NCBI RefSeq assembly: GCF_018343775.1
Contig: NZ_CP074349.1
Coordinates: 2,718,001-2,782,000 of the forward strand
Source: Pseudomonas cichorii
GTDB lineage: Bacteria; Pseudomonadota; Gammaproteobacteria; Pseudomonadales; Pseudomonadaceae
Reading direction: 5' to 3'
DNA length: 64,000 nucleotides
The notes under the pieces are model-generated. The model was not told where the DNA came from. It did not search any database and saw only the letters and a list, made by a program, of their open reading frames with translations. Positions 9,423-17,306 of this stretch are shown here, in pieces; position 1 is the first letter of the stretch; every line of letters starts with the position of its first letter. Position numbers and translations under genes: made by a program.

Positions 9423-10300
9423 ACATGCGCTTTGACAGGGAGAACGACCACGACGCCAACGTGGTTCATCAACAGAATACTGCCCATGGAGGCCTGACCG
9501 ATTTCACCCGGCCACCAGGTTTCGAGCAGCTCGAAGAGCGCCTGACTTACACCGCACGCCTGGCACCGGCGCAAACGTTCAGCATCAACATCAATCCTCT
9601 GGTCGCGGCAGCGAGTGATCTGCTGGCACAAGTCGTCGAGCTGGCAGGCAGTGCAAGTGCAGAAGCGGGGGAGCTTCACGCACTGAACCGCAGGCTTGTC
9701 CGGTACATCAAGCTCTTCGAGGCTCGAGCCCGGCAGGACGGGATAGAGAACGATCAATTGCTGGCTGCCCGCTATGTGCTGTGTACGGTGCTTGATGAAA
9801 CCGTCCTGACCACTCCGTGGGGCGGTGAGTGGTCGACGATGAGCCTGTTGAGCCATTTCCATCAGGAAACCTTTGGCGGCGAAAAGTTCTTCCAGTTGCT
9901 GGAGCGCTTGTCGAGCAATCCGGCCCGGCATTTATCCATGCTTGAGTTGATGTATCTGTGCCTGTCATTAGGATTTGAAGGCAAATACCGCGTGATGAAG
10001 CGCGGCAATATCGAGCTGGAAGGCATTCGTGACGGCCTTTACCGGCAGATCCGGCAATTGCGTGGGGATGTCTGCGCAGAACTGTCGCCACACTGGCATG
10101 GGTTACAGACACAGCAGGGCTCGACCGTTCGCACTGCGCCCTGGTGGCTGATCGGCTTGTTCACTTTCGTGAGCCTGGCCGCCATGTATTCGGGGTTCGC
10201 CTGGGTGTTGGCCGAACAGCGCGAAACGGTGCTCAAACCCTATCGGCAAGTCCATTCCGAAGTACTCAAGTCCTCGGTCGTAAACAGAGACATGCAATGA
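9419..10300 (+). CDS. tssL: T6SS inner-membrane protein TssL (DotU family)
   Basis: 293 aa. The core DotU/IcmH domain (about 60-230) shows LVRYIKLFEARARQDGI, the YVLCTVLDETVL segment (conserved DE pair) and the GFEGKYR motif. A single C-terminal membrane segment lies at about residues 240-266 (WWLIGLFTFVSLAAMYSGFA), leaving a short periplasmic tail. There is no OmpA-like peptidoglycan-binding extension, so cell-wall anchoring must come from another protein if it occurs. It overlaps tssK and tssM by four bases at each end, the usual TssK-TssL-TssM order. Confidence 0.94.
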   Translation: MNMRFDRENDHDANVVHQQNTAHGGLTDFTRPPGFEQLEERLTYTARLAPAQTFSININPLVAAASDLLAQVVELAGSASAEAGELHALNRRLVRYIKLFEARARQDGIENDQLLAARYVLCTVLDETVLTTPWGGEWSTMSLLSHFHQETFGGEKFFQLLERLSSNPARHLSMLELMYLCLSLGFEGKYRVMKRGNIELEGIRDGLYRQIRQLRGDVCAELSPHWHGLQTQQGSTVRTAPWWLIGLFTFVSLAAMYSGFAWVLAEQRETVLKPYRQVHSEVLKSSVVNRDMQ

Positions 10301-13300
10301 AAAACCTCTTGAAGAAACTGGCAGCCCTGTTGTGCAAGACATGGGTCTGGACGCTGCTGTCGGTATTGTTTGTGGTGCTGTGCATCTGGTTCACGGGACC
10401 GTTGCTGGCCGTGGCCGATCACAAGTTCTGGGAAAGTCCGACATCCCGGCTCTTGTCCGTAAGCCTGTTGTTTCTGCTGTGGGGGCTGGGCATGGTTTTC
10501 GTCAGTTGGCGCAGCGCAGCAGACAGGAAGCAGAAAGAAGCCGACACCACAGGTCAGGAACAGCTTCGTCAGCAGGCCCTGATTGAAAAGGAACACAAGG
10601 AATTATCCGGTCGCTTCAAGGACGCCCTGCGCGTCATCAGACTCTCCAGCCTGTATGGTGGTGAGGGTAAGCACTTGCCCTGGTACTTGTTGATCGGGCC
10701 GGCCGGGAGTGGCAAGACCAGCCTGCTGGACTTTTCCGGCCTGGACTTCCCGCTCAACAAGGTCGAGCGCAAGTTGACCCGCGATACTCGGGGTACTGCC
10801 GGCAGCGATTGGTACTTTGCCGATCAGGCGGTGATCATCGATACGCCGGGCCGTTATCTGGAGCAGCGTCAGCCACTGATCGATGCCAGTGCCTGGCTGA
10901 TGCTTTTGGGGCTGCTGCGCAATCGTCGGCGTACCTGCCCTGTGAATGGGGTGCTGGTGACATTGCCCGTCGAGATCCTGTCCGGTAACGACGAAGTCCG
11001 TCTGGAAATGATGGCGGAAGCGGTGCGCAGCCGTCTGGATGAGTTGCACCGCCAGTTGCGTGTCGACGTGCCGGTGTATCTGGTGCTGACCAAGGCCGAC
11101 TCGCTGACGGGGTTCGATGAGTTTTTCGACCCTCTGTCCAAGGAAGAGGGTGAGCAGGTGCTTGGCGCAACGTTCGGCCAGGATCAGCGGGGCAGTGACC
11201 CCGATGTGCTCAGACAGGAATTTGAAGCGCTGCTGCGACGTATTGGCAGCCAGGTCATCATGCGCATTCACCAGGAGTATGACCCGCAGCGTCGTGGGCG
11301 AATGCTTGGGTTTCCCGATCAGCTGGGTGGGATCGGGCATCGATTGTGTCTGTTTGCCGAGATGGCTTTTGCGGGCAGTCGCTATCAGCGTGCCACTCAG
11401 TTACGGGGATTTTATTTGACCCGTGCGCCTCACTTGCTCCCAAGCGTTCAAGAGAACGGTGCAGAGGAGGGTGAACATGCCCCGATCAACACCAGAGCAT
11501 TGCCAGGCATGCACGCCGGGCGGCCACGCTTCATTCGTCAGCTCTTGAGTCGGGTGATCTTTCCCGAGGCGGCTCTGGCCATGATGGACAAGGGCGAGCG
11601 TCAGCGGATGAGCTGGATTCGACGCACAGCGTATTGTGCGGCCCTGATGGTCTTGGTGTTGTTCGGCGCGCTATGGGCGAACGGTTTCAGCGCCAATCAT
11701 GATCGTCTGGAGCGTATTCGCCATCTGGCTCAGCAATGGACCCAGCAACGTTCGGGCATGAATGCCCAGACCGATACCCTGGCGATACTCAAGTCCCTGA
11801 ACCTCAGTCATGAAGCCACCCGGGTCTTTCCTGGCAGGGAAGAGGTCGCGCTGCATGAGCGCAGCGGCCTTTATCAAGGCGTCACGAGCAATCAGGTGCT
11901 TTCGGGTGCCTATCAGGCTGAACTGCAAAGCCAGTTGTTACCCCGTGTAGCCCGCACACTGGAAGCACAGATACAGGCCAGTATGAAGGATCGTGAACAA
12001 CTGCTGAGCAGCTTGCGGGCTTACTTGATGCTCTACTTGCCCGAGCGCCGCGACCAGGCCTGGCTGCAAGACTGGATGGCGGCTGACTGGACGCTGCGTT
12101 ATGCAGGTCTGCCCAGGGAACAGAGCGAGCTAAATGGCCATCTGGAGCGCCTGCTTCGGCAACCGTTCAAGTACCCGATCAACGATGCATTGGTGGCACA
12201 GGCTCGTCAGGCGCTTCGCAGTGAATCCCTGGCCACTATCGTCTATCGGCTCCTGCGCGAGCAGGCACGCAGCCTTGCGGATTATCGCCTGGGTCATCAT
12301 ATCGGCACCCAGGCCAGTCTGTTGGTCGGTACGCAATACCCGATTCCCGGTTTCTATACCCGCCAAGGCTATCAACAGTTCTTTGTGACTCAGGGCGTTG
12401 GCGCGGTCAATGACATCCTGCGTGACAACTGGGTGCTGGGCGAGGGTTCAGGCCTGAGCGGCATGGAAATGCGCAGCCTGATGGTCGAGCTGGAGCAGCT
12501 GTATTTTCGTGATTACGCCAATCACTGGAGCGAAGCGGTCGCTCAGGTTGCATTGCAGCCCTTTGAAGGCCCCTTGCATGGGGCAGTTCAAGCAGCCGGC
12601 ATGACAGCTGCCAATTCGCCGTTGGTGCAACTGCTGACGCAAGTACGCGATAACACGCTGTTTCCGACTATTGCCGAAAACCTGGAGCAGGTAGCTGAGG
12701 GCGCGCCTTCAGGTGTGCTGAATGCCGTGGCGTCTGCGGCAGCCGATCAGGCAGCGGCTCTGGCTCCCAAACTGCCGGATACGGCGAAGAAGTCATTGCA
12801 GCGCCGTTTCGAGCCCTTGCATCGTTTGCTGGATGAACACAACGGCCCTGCTGCAGAACTGCTGGCGGTCATGCAGGCCTTGAACGACGTGCAACAGCAA
12901 CTGGCCAGCCTTGGGCGGTCCGGTCAGCCTGAGCTACTGGCTTTCGAGATGGCCAGAGTCCGCATGACGGGTCAGCGGGATGCGCTGAGCAACCTTCGCA
13001 ATGCATCCGCCCGGTTGCCCCAACCTGTTGGCGGATGGTTCAACGGACTGGCCGAAGACACTTGGTCATGGGTTCTGGGTGAGGCCTATCAACACATCAA
13101 CCAGCGTTACAGGAATGAGCTGTACAGCTTTTATGAACAGTCGCTCGATAAACGTTATCCGTTTCATGCCCATAGCAGCAGCGATGTGGCCATCAACGAT
13201 TTTCGGGAGTTCTTCAAGGCTCAAGGCCTTGCCGAGCGCTTTTTCGACAGCTACATGAAGCCTTTTGTCAGCGGTGATCCGGGGCATTATCGCCTGCGCA

Positions 13301-13794
13301 CCATTGATGGCTCAGGCTTGCCAGCCAGCCGTGCCTACCTCGACCAGATGGGGCGCGTGCACACCATTCGCAAAAGCTTCTTTGCAGAAAATCCCGAGGA
13401 GCCGCTGGTGCAGTTCAAGCTGGAACCCTACACGCTGGACCCGGCCGTGAGCCGTGCCGAGTTTCGTCTGGGCGATCAGATGATGGAGTATCGCCATGGT
13501 CCTGTTGTGCCGGTTTCGTTCAGATGGCCGACCGATGCGGATGACGGTCGCGCCAGCCTGGTGCTGGAGCGAATGGCAGAACGGCCCATCGGTATCGAGA
13601 AAACTACCGGGCCATGGTCACTGTTCCGCCTGCTGGATTTGATGCAGACCGAATCCCTCCAGGGCCGGGATGTGCTGGTGCTCAAGGCCGATGTAGGAGG
13701 GCTGAGGGCCAATTACCTGTTGCTCGCCCAGCGAGCGGCCAACCCCTTCGATGTTGCGGTATTGCGCAGATTCCGGATGCCGGCACAGCTTTGA
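10297..13794 (+). CDS. tssM: T6SS membrane-complex protein TssM (IcmF family)
   Basis: 1165 aa. It spans the inner membrane and envelope and binds TssJ and TssL. Two N-terminal membrane segments lie in roughly the first 70 residues, a cytoplasmic domain carries Walker A GPAGSGKTS near residue 134 with a following DTPG-type motif, a third membrane segment sits near 445 (YCAALMVLVLFGALWANGF), and a long periplasmic region ends with the IcmF C-terminal domains. The frame is open upstream into tssL, but the ATG at 10297 forms an ATGA overlap with the tssL stop and starts with the expected short basic leader (MKNLLKKLAALLCK). The intact Walker A suggests NTP binding is retained. It ends only 9 bases from a convergent LysR gene, so the T6SS operon stops here. 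Confidence 0.95.
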   Translation: MKNLLKKLAALLCKTWVWTLLSVLFVVLCIWFTGPLLAVADHKFWESPTSRLLSVSLLFLLWGLGMVFVSWRSAADRKQKEADTTGQEQLRQQALIEKEHKELSGRFKDALRVIRLSSLYGGEGKHLPWYLLIGPAGSGKTSLLDFSGLDFPLNKVERKLTRDTRGTAGSDWYFADQAVIIDTPGRYLEQRQPLIDASAWLMLLGLLRNRRRTCPVNGVLVTLPVEILSGNDEVRLEMMAEAVRSRLDELHRQLRVDVPVYLVLTKADSLTGFDEFFDPLSKEEGEQVLGATFGQDQRGSDPDVLRQEFEALLRRIGSQVIMRIHQEYDPQRRGRMLGFPDQLGGIGHRLCLFAEMAFAGSRYQRATQLRGFYLTRAPHLLPSVQENGAEEGEHAPINTRALPGMHAGRPRFIRQLLSRVIFPEAALAMMDKGERQRMSWIRRTAYCAALMVLVLFGALWANGFSANHDRLERIRHLAQQWTQQRSGMNAQTDTLAILKSLNLSHEATRVFPGREEVALHERSGLYQGVTSNQVLSGAYQAELQSQLLPRVARTLEAQIQASMKDREQLLSSLRAYLMLYLPERRDQAWLQDWMAADWTLRYAGLPREQSELNGHLERLLRQPFKYPINDALVAQARQALRSESLATIVYRLLREQARSLADYRLGHHIGTQASLLVGTQYPIPGFYTRQGYQQFFVTQGVGAVNDILRDNWVLGEGSGLSGMEMRSLMVELEQLYFRDYANHWSEAVAQVALQPFEGPLHGAVQAAGMTAANSPLVQLLTQVRDNTLFPTIAENLEQVAEGAPSGVLNAVASAAADQAAALAPKLPDTAKKSLQRRFEPLHRLLDEHNGPAAELLAVMQALNDVQQQLASLGRSGQPELLAFEMARVRMTGQRDALSNLRNASARLPQPVGGWFNGLAEDTWSWVLGEAYQHINQRYRNELYSFYEQSLDKRYPFHAHSSSDVAINDFREFFKAQGLAERFFDSYMKPFVSGDPGHYRLRTIDGSGLPASRAYLDQMGRVHTIRKSFFAENPEEPLVQFKLEPYTLDPAVSRAEFRLGDQMMEYRHGPVVPVSFRWPTDADDGRASLVLERMAERPIGIEKTTGPWSLFRLLDLMQTESLQGRDVLVLKADVGGLRANYLLLAQRAANPFDVAVLRRFRMPAQL

Positions 13795-13803
13795 AGCAGG
13801 GTC

Positions 13804-14721
13804 TTATTCCGGCGCCTGCTTGCCCCAGCGGTCAATGGTGAAATCGACAAAGCTGCGCAACTTGGGCAACTGATAGCGATCCGGGGAGTAGATCAGATGC
13901 ATGGGCCTGCTGGGCAAGTGATAGTCGGGCAATAGCGCAACCAGCCGGCCATCACGCAGGTCCTGTTCCACATAAGCATCGGGCAGCATGACAATCCCCG
14001 CTCCAACCCTGGCGGTCCGGTACAGGCCTGATGAACTGTTCATCACCATCGGGCCGCTTATCTCCACCGTGACTTCACCTTCCGGCCCGGTCAGGCGCCA
14101 GTTTTTCTCCACGCCGCTCCAGTCATCCCCGGCCGGGTAGGCGAATGCCAGGCAGTCATGCAGTTGCAGATCTTCCGGACGCTGTGGAATGCCGCGACGG
14201 GCCAGGTAATCCGGCGCAGCGCAAATGGTCAGGGTGTAGTCCTGCAAGGGGCGTGCAATCAGGCGGGAGTTTTCCGGCACGTTGCCCATGCGGATCGCCG
14301 CGTCGAAGCCGTTATCGAGCAAGTCCAGGCGCTGGTTGGTCAAGACCAGGTCCAGCTTGACCTTGGGGAACTGCAGAGAGAACTCGCACAGGGACGGAGC
14401 CAGCACTTCCGAGCCGAACGTTAGGGGCGCGGTGATGCGCAGCGTACCGGTGGGTTCGCCCTGAGCCTGCTCGGCCAGCCGTTCGGACGCGGCCACCAGC
14501 CCCAGCACTTCCAGGCAGCGTTCGTAATAGGCAGCACCGAACTCTGTCAGGCGCTGACGCCGGGTGGTGCGCTTGAGCAGGCTCACCCCGAGGCGTTGTT
14601 CCAGGGCCCGCAGATGATTGCCGACCATGGTCGTGGAGATCGAGCACTGCTGCGCTGCGCCGGTCATGCTGCCGGCTTCCACGACTTTTACGTACACCGA
14701 CATTGCCTGGAGCAAATCCAT
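13804..14721 (-). CDS. LysR-family transcriptional regulator
   Basis: 305 aa, normal for LysR proteins. Residues 1-60 form the winged helix-turn-helix (AGSMTGAAQQCSISTTMVGNHLRALEQRLG, shown here only as the family pattern in pieces: GSMTGAA then LRALEQRLGVSLLKRTTR), and about 90-295 form the substrate-binding effector domain. It belongs to the CrgA/DmlR-like subgroup by the TLRITAPLTFG and FDAAIRMG segments. A TTG 12 bases upstream is in frame; the ATG at 14721 is preferred. It is divergent from the class-III aminotransferase (103-base gap), which is the usual layout for a LysR regulator and its target, so it may regulate that gene. The effector is unknown. Confidence 0.9.
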   Translation of the reverse strand: MDLLQAMSVYVKVVEAGSMTGAAQQCSISTTMVGNHLRALEQRLGVSLLKRTTRRQRLTEFGAAYYERCLEVLGLVAASERLAEQAQGEPTGTLRITAPLTFGSEVLAPSLCEFSLQFPKVKLDLVLTNQRLDLLDNGFDAAIRMGNVPENSRLIARPLQDYTLTICAAPDYLARRGIPQRPEDLQLHDCLAFAYPAGDDWSGVEKNWRLTGPEGEVTVEISGPMVMNSSSGLYRTARVGAGIVMLPDAYVEQDLRDGRLVALLPDYHLPSRPMHLIYSPDRYQLPKLRSFVDFTIDRWGKQAPE

Positions 14722-14824
14722 TATCAAGTCCAAGTTTAAAATGATTGAAGGGTTGTACTGTTTATCCAGCTTTGGTGGCTAACGATACTGCAAAAACTGT
14801 CTGACCACCCTGGAGCTTTACGCC

Positions 14825-16027
14825 ATGACCGCCGATTGCCTGATGACTACTTACAAGCCTCTGGACCTGAATCTTGTCCGTGGCCTTGGCACCCGTCTGT
14901 GGGATCAGGCAGGCCGCGAGTATCTGGATGCCGTGGCGGGTGTTGCGGTGACCAATGTCGGGCATTCCCATCCCTTGCTGGTCGCGGCCATCACCGAGCA
15001 GGCCGGGTTACTGTTGCATACCTCCAATCTGTACAGCATTGATTGGCAGCAACGATTGGCGCATAAGCTGACCCGGCTATCGGGTCTGGAGCGTGCGTTT
15101 TTCAACAACTCCGGTGCGGAGGCTAACGAAACGGCACTCAAGCTCGCCCGGCTGCATGGCTGGCACAAAGGTATTGACCAGCCATTGGTGGTGGTCATGG
15201 ACAACGCCTTTCACGGACGTACGCTGGGCACCTTGTCTGCCAGCGACGGGCCTGCCGTGCGGCTGGGTTTCAGCAACTTGCCAGGCGACTTCATCAAGGT
15301 CGCGTTCGGGGATCTGAAGGCCTTCGACCGGGTATGTGAAAGCCATGGCCATCGCATCGCCGCAGTGCTGGTCGAACCTGTGCAGGGCGAGGGCGGCGTG
15401 CAGGTCGCCCCTGAGGGCTATCTGAAAGCCTTGCGTGAACGTTGCACGCGGCGCAACTGGTTGCTGATGCTTGATGAAATCCAGACGGGCATGGGCCGTA
15501 CCGGGCAATGGTTTGCCTTTCAGCACGAAGGTATCGTGCCTGATGTCATGACCCTTGCCAAAGGCCTGGGCAACGGCATCCCCATCGGTGCCTGTCTGGC
15601 GAAAGGTGCGGCTGCCCGGCTGTTTACCCCAGGCAGCCATGGCAGTACGTTTGGCGGTAATCCGCTGGCCTGTCGCGCTGCCTGTACCGTCATCGACATC
15701 ATTGAACAGCAGGATCTTGTGCAAAACGCTCGCCTGCAAGGGCAGCATCTGTTGGAGCGGTTGCGTGAAGAGCTGGGCAGTCATCCCGAGGTGGTAGCAA
15801 TCCGTGGTTCGGGTTTGATGATCGGCATCGAATTGCAACAAGCCATTGCTGATCTGACCTCCGTTGCAGCCAGTCAGCAGGGCTTGTTGATCAATGTGAC
15901 GAGAAGCAAGACCATTCGTCTCTTGCCGCCGTTGATCCTTGATGGCGCAGAGGTCGAGATGATTGTGCAAGGCATCGTCAGGACACTGGATAGCGTCACT
16001 CGCAGGGCTGTTCAGGGCTGTGCCTGA
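14825..16027 (+). CDS. class-III PLP aminotransferase (acetylornithine aminotransferase family)
   Basis: 400 aa, cytosolic. It transfers the delta- or omega-amino group of an ornithine-like substrate to 2-oxoglutarate. Seen: the [13 protein letters not shown]-phosphate-binding segment, the [14 protein letters not shown] motif, the PLP lysine in TLAKGLGNG (Lys246) and [15 protein letters not shown]. Length and motifs fit the ArgD/AruC family, but pseudomonads carry several paralogues and this one stands alone beside a LysR gene rather than in an arginine cluster, so its substrate may be another omega-amino acid. The start [13 protein letters not shown] is preceded by GGAG-type bases; the internal Met7 is an alternative. 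Confidence 0.88.
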   Translation: MTADCLMTTYKPLDLNLVRGLGTRLWDQAGREYLDAVAGVAVTNVGHSHPLLVAAITEQAGLLLHTSNLYSIDWQQRLAHKLTRLSGLERAFFNNSGAEANETALKLARLHGWHKGIDQPLVVVMDNAFHGRTLGTLSASDGPAVRLGFSNLPGDFIKVAFGDLKAFDRVCESHGHRIAAVLVEPVQGEGGVQVAPEGYLKALRERCTRRNWLLMLDEIQTGMGRTGQWFAFQHEGIVPDVMTLAKGLGNGIPIGACLAKGAAARLFTPGSHGSTFGGNPLACRAACTVIDIIEQQDLVQNARLQGQHLLERLREELGSHPEVVAIRGSGLMIGIELQQAIADLTSVAASQQGLLINVTRSKTIRLLPPLILDGAEVEMIVQGIVRTLDSVTRRAVQGCA

Positions 16028-16154
16028 AGCAATGGATCGAGGGAAAGACAAATCCTGGGCTATACCGTGATGATGCAGATGCGGTAGAACAACGCTGGGA
16101 ATTACGAGTCTCTACGCGTAATGCTTACCCCCATGGATTTGAAAGGAGCCCATC

Positions 16155-16685
16155 ATGCTTATCCGGTCCCTGACCCTCGCCACCTTGCTGATCGCTGCCG
16201 GCCCGTCCTTTGCGGCTGACGGCGATGCACCGCTGGCGCAGGAGCGCGGCAAGACACGTCCGTTGATCATCATTGCTCCCAGCACGGTCGACCCCACCCT
16301 GATCAGCCTGAAAAAGGCCCTTGATGAACCCGCCAATCGCGAGGCATTCGCCCAGCGCAACATGGTCTTGTATACCGTGGTCAACACCATCGGTGAACGT
16401 AACGGCAAGACCATGGATGCCCAGTCCACCATGGCCTTGATACGCGAACTCAAGCTGGGTGCGGGTGTGCAGACCAAGGTCATTCTTGTGGGCAAGGATG
16501 GCGAGAAGAAGATCGAGAAATCCGGCGCAATCGATCCCAAGGAAATCTTCGCCACCATCGATCAGATGCCGATGCGCGAAAAAGAAGCTGCCGTGCCGCC
16601 ACCCGAACCGGAAGCCAAACCGGCCCCTGCCGAAAAGGCTGCGAAACCCGGCAAGGCGACCCAAGGCAAGACGCTGGACGATTGA
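16155..16685 (+). CDS. exported DUF4174-type protein
   Basis: 176 aa. A signal peptide (MLIRSLTLATLLIAAGPSFA, cleavage near residue 21) is followed by a thioredoxin-like fold region of the DUF4174 type (PLIIIAPST near 36, VILVGKDGEKK near 117) without a CXXC pair, so no redox chemistry is expected. The tail (about 145-176) is rich in Pro, Ala, Glu and Lys, typical of a flexible periplasmic linker. A strong ribosome site (AAAGGAG) precedes the ATG. The gene is monocistronic: it stops before a hairpin shared with the convergent CBS gene. Function unknown. Confidence 0.8.
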   Translation: MLIRSLTLATLLIAAGPSFAADGDAPLAQERGKTRPLIIIAPSTVDPTLISLKKALDEPANREAFAQRNMVLYTVVNTIGERNGKTMDAQSTMALIRELKLGAGVQTKVILVGKDGEKKIEKSGAIDPKEIFATIDQMPMREKEAAVPPPEPEAKPAPAEKAAKPGKATQGKTLDD

Positions 16686-16699
16686 TGAGAGAGCAGGGT

Positions 16700-16719
16700 G
16701 GAGCTGTGTTGCCAGCTCC
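16700..16719. terminator. hairpin between convergent genes
   Basis: Inverted repeat GGAGCTG / CAGCTCC with a 6-base loop, followed by CCCTTGTTTGT on the plus strand. It lies between the stops of the convergent DUF4174 and CBS genes and probably terminates the former. Confidence 0.6.
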
Positions 16720-16738
16720 CCCTTGTTTGTGCTGAAAC

Positions 16739-17179
16739 TCAATCGCCGCGAATGTACTGCTCAAGCTGCTGGATAAGGCTGGACTGTTCCGCGATGGCTT
16801 CCTTGACGAGGTCACCGATGGACAACAGCCCCAGCAACTGCCCGTGTTCCACGACCGGCAGATGACGAAGATGATTGTCGGTCATGATGCCCATGCAGGT
16901 TTCCACGCTCTGCTGTGAATCGACCGTGATGACCTTGCTGCTCATGATGGCGCTGACCGGCGTGCCGACAGACGAGCGTCCCTTGAGAATCATCTTGCGT
17001 GCGTAGTCACGCTCGCTGACCACCCCGACAACCACACCGCCTGCAACGACCGGCAATGCCCCGATATTCTTGTCGGCCATCAGCCTGAGTGCATCGAGCA
17101 CCATCTGATCGGGACCGATGGTATGCACTTGCTGGTTGTGTTCGGATTTGAGCTTCAGCAATTGGGCAACGGTTTTCAT
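16739..17179 (-). CDS. CBS-pair domain protein
   Basis: 146 aa made almost entirely of two CBS repeats (about 10-65 and 75-130): DALRLMADKNIGALPVV-GVVVGVVSERDYARKM, then MGIMTDNHLRHLPVVEHGQLLGLLSIGDLVK. CBS pairs bind adenosyl nucleotides and usually sense energy state or S-adenosylmethionine. The frame runs further upstream, but the ATG at 17179 has a clear GGAG ribosome site and gives the usual start MKTVAQLLK. No enzymatic domain is attached, so it is probably a stand-alone sensor or regulator. Widespread in pseudomonads; partner unknown. Confidence 0.88.
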   Translation of the reverse strand: MKTVAQLLKLKSEHNQQVHTIGPDQMVLDALRLMADKNIGALPVVAGGVVVGVVSERDYARKMILKGRSSVGTPVSAIMSSKVITVDSQQSVETCMGIMTDNHLRHLPVVEHGQLLGLLSIGDLVKEAIAEQSSLIQQLEQYIRGD

Positions 17180-17277
17180 GGGGGCTCTCCGTGGGTGAGG
17201 ACCTGAATGATTGTAGCCCTCTGCTGAGGGCACTACAGAATCACGGGATCGGAGAGTTCAGGCAAGTGTTTATGAAA

Positions 17278-17295
17278 GGGGGATGCCAAGCCCCC
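17278..17295. terminator. G/C hairpin after the TonB receptor gene
   Basis: GGGGG and CCCCC separated by 8 bases, immediately past the receptor stop codon on the minus strand. Likely transcription end for the receptor gene, though without a long T-tract. Confidence 0.4.
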
Positions 17296-17306
17296 GATTG
17301 CATGAT

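Noticed and set aside
10144..10296. Upstream extension of tssM into tssL
   Set aside because: Translation from the earlier start would add 51 residues rich in Arg, overlapping tssL; the ATGA junction at 10297 is the standard arrangement.
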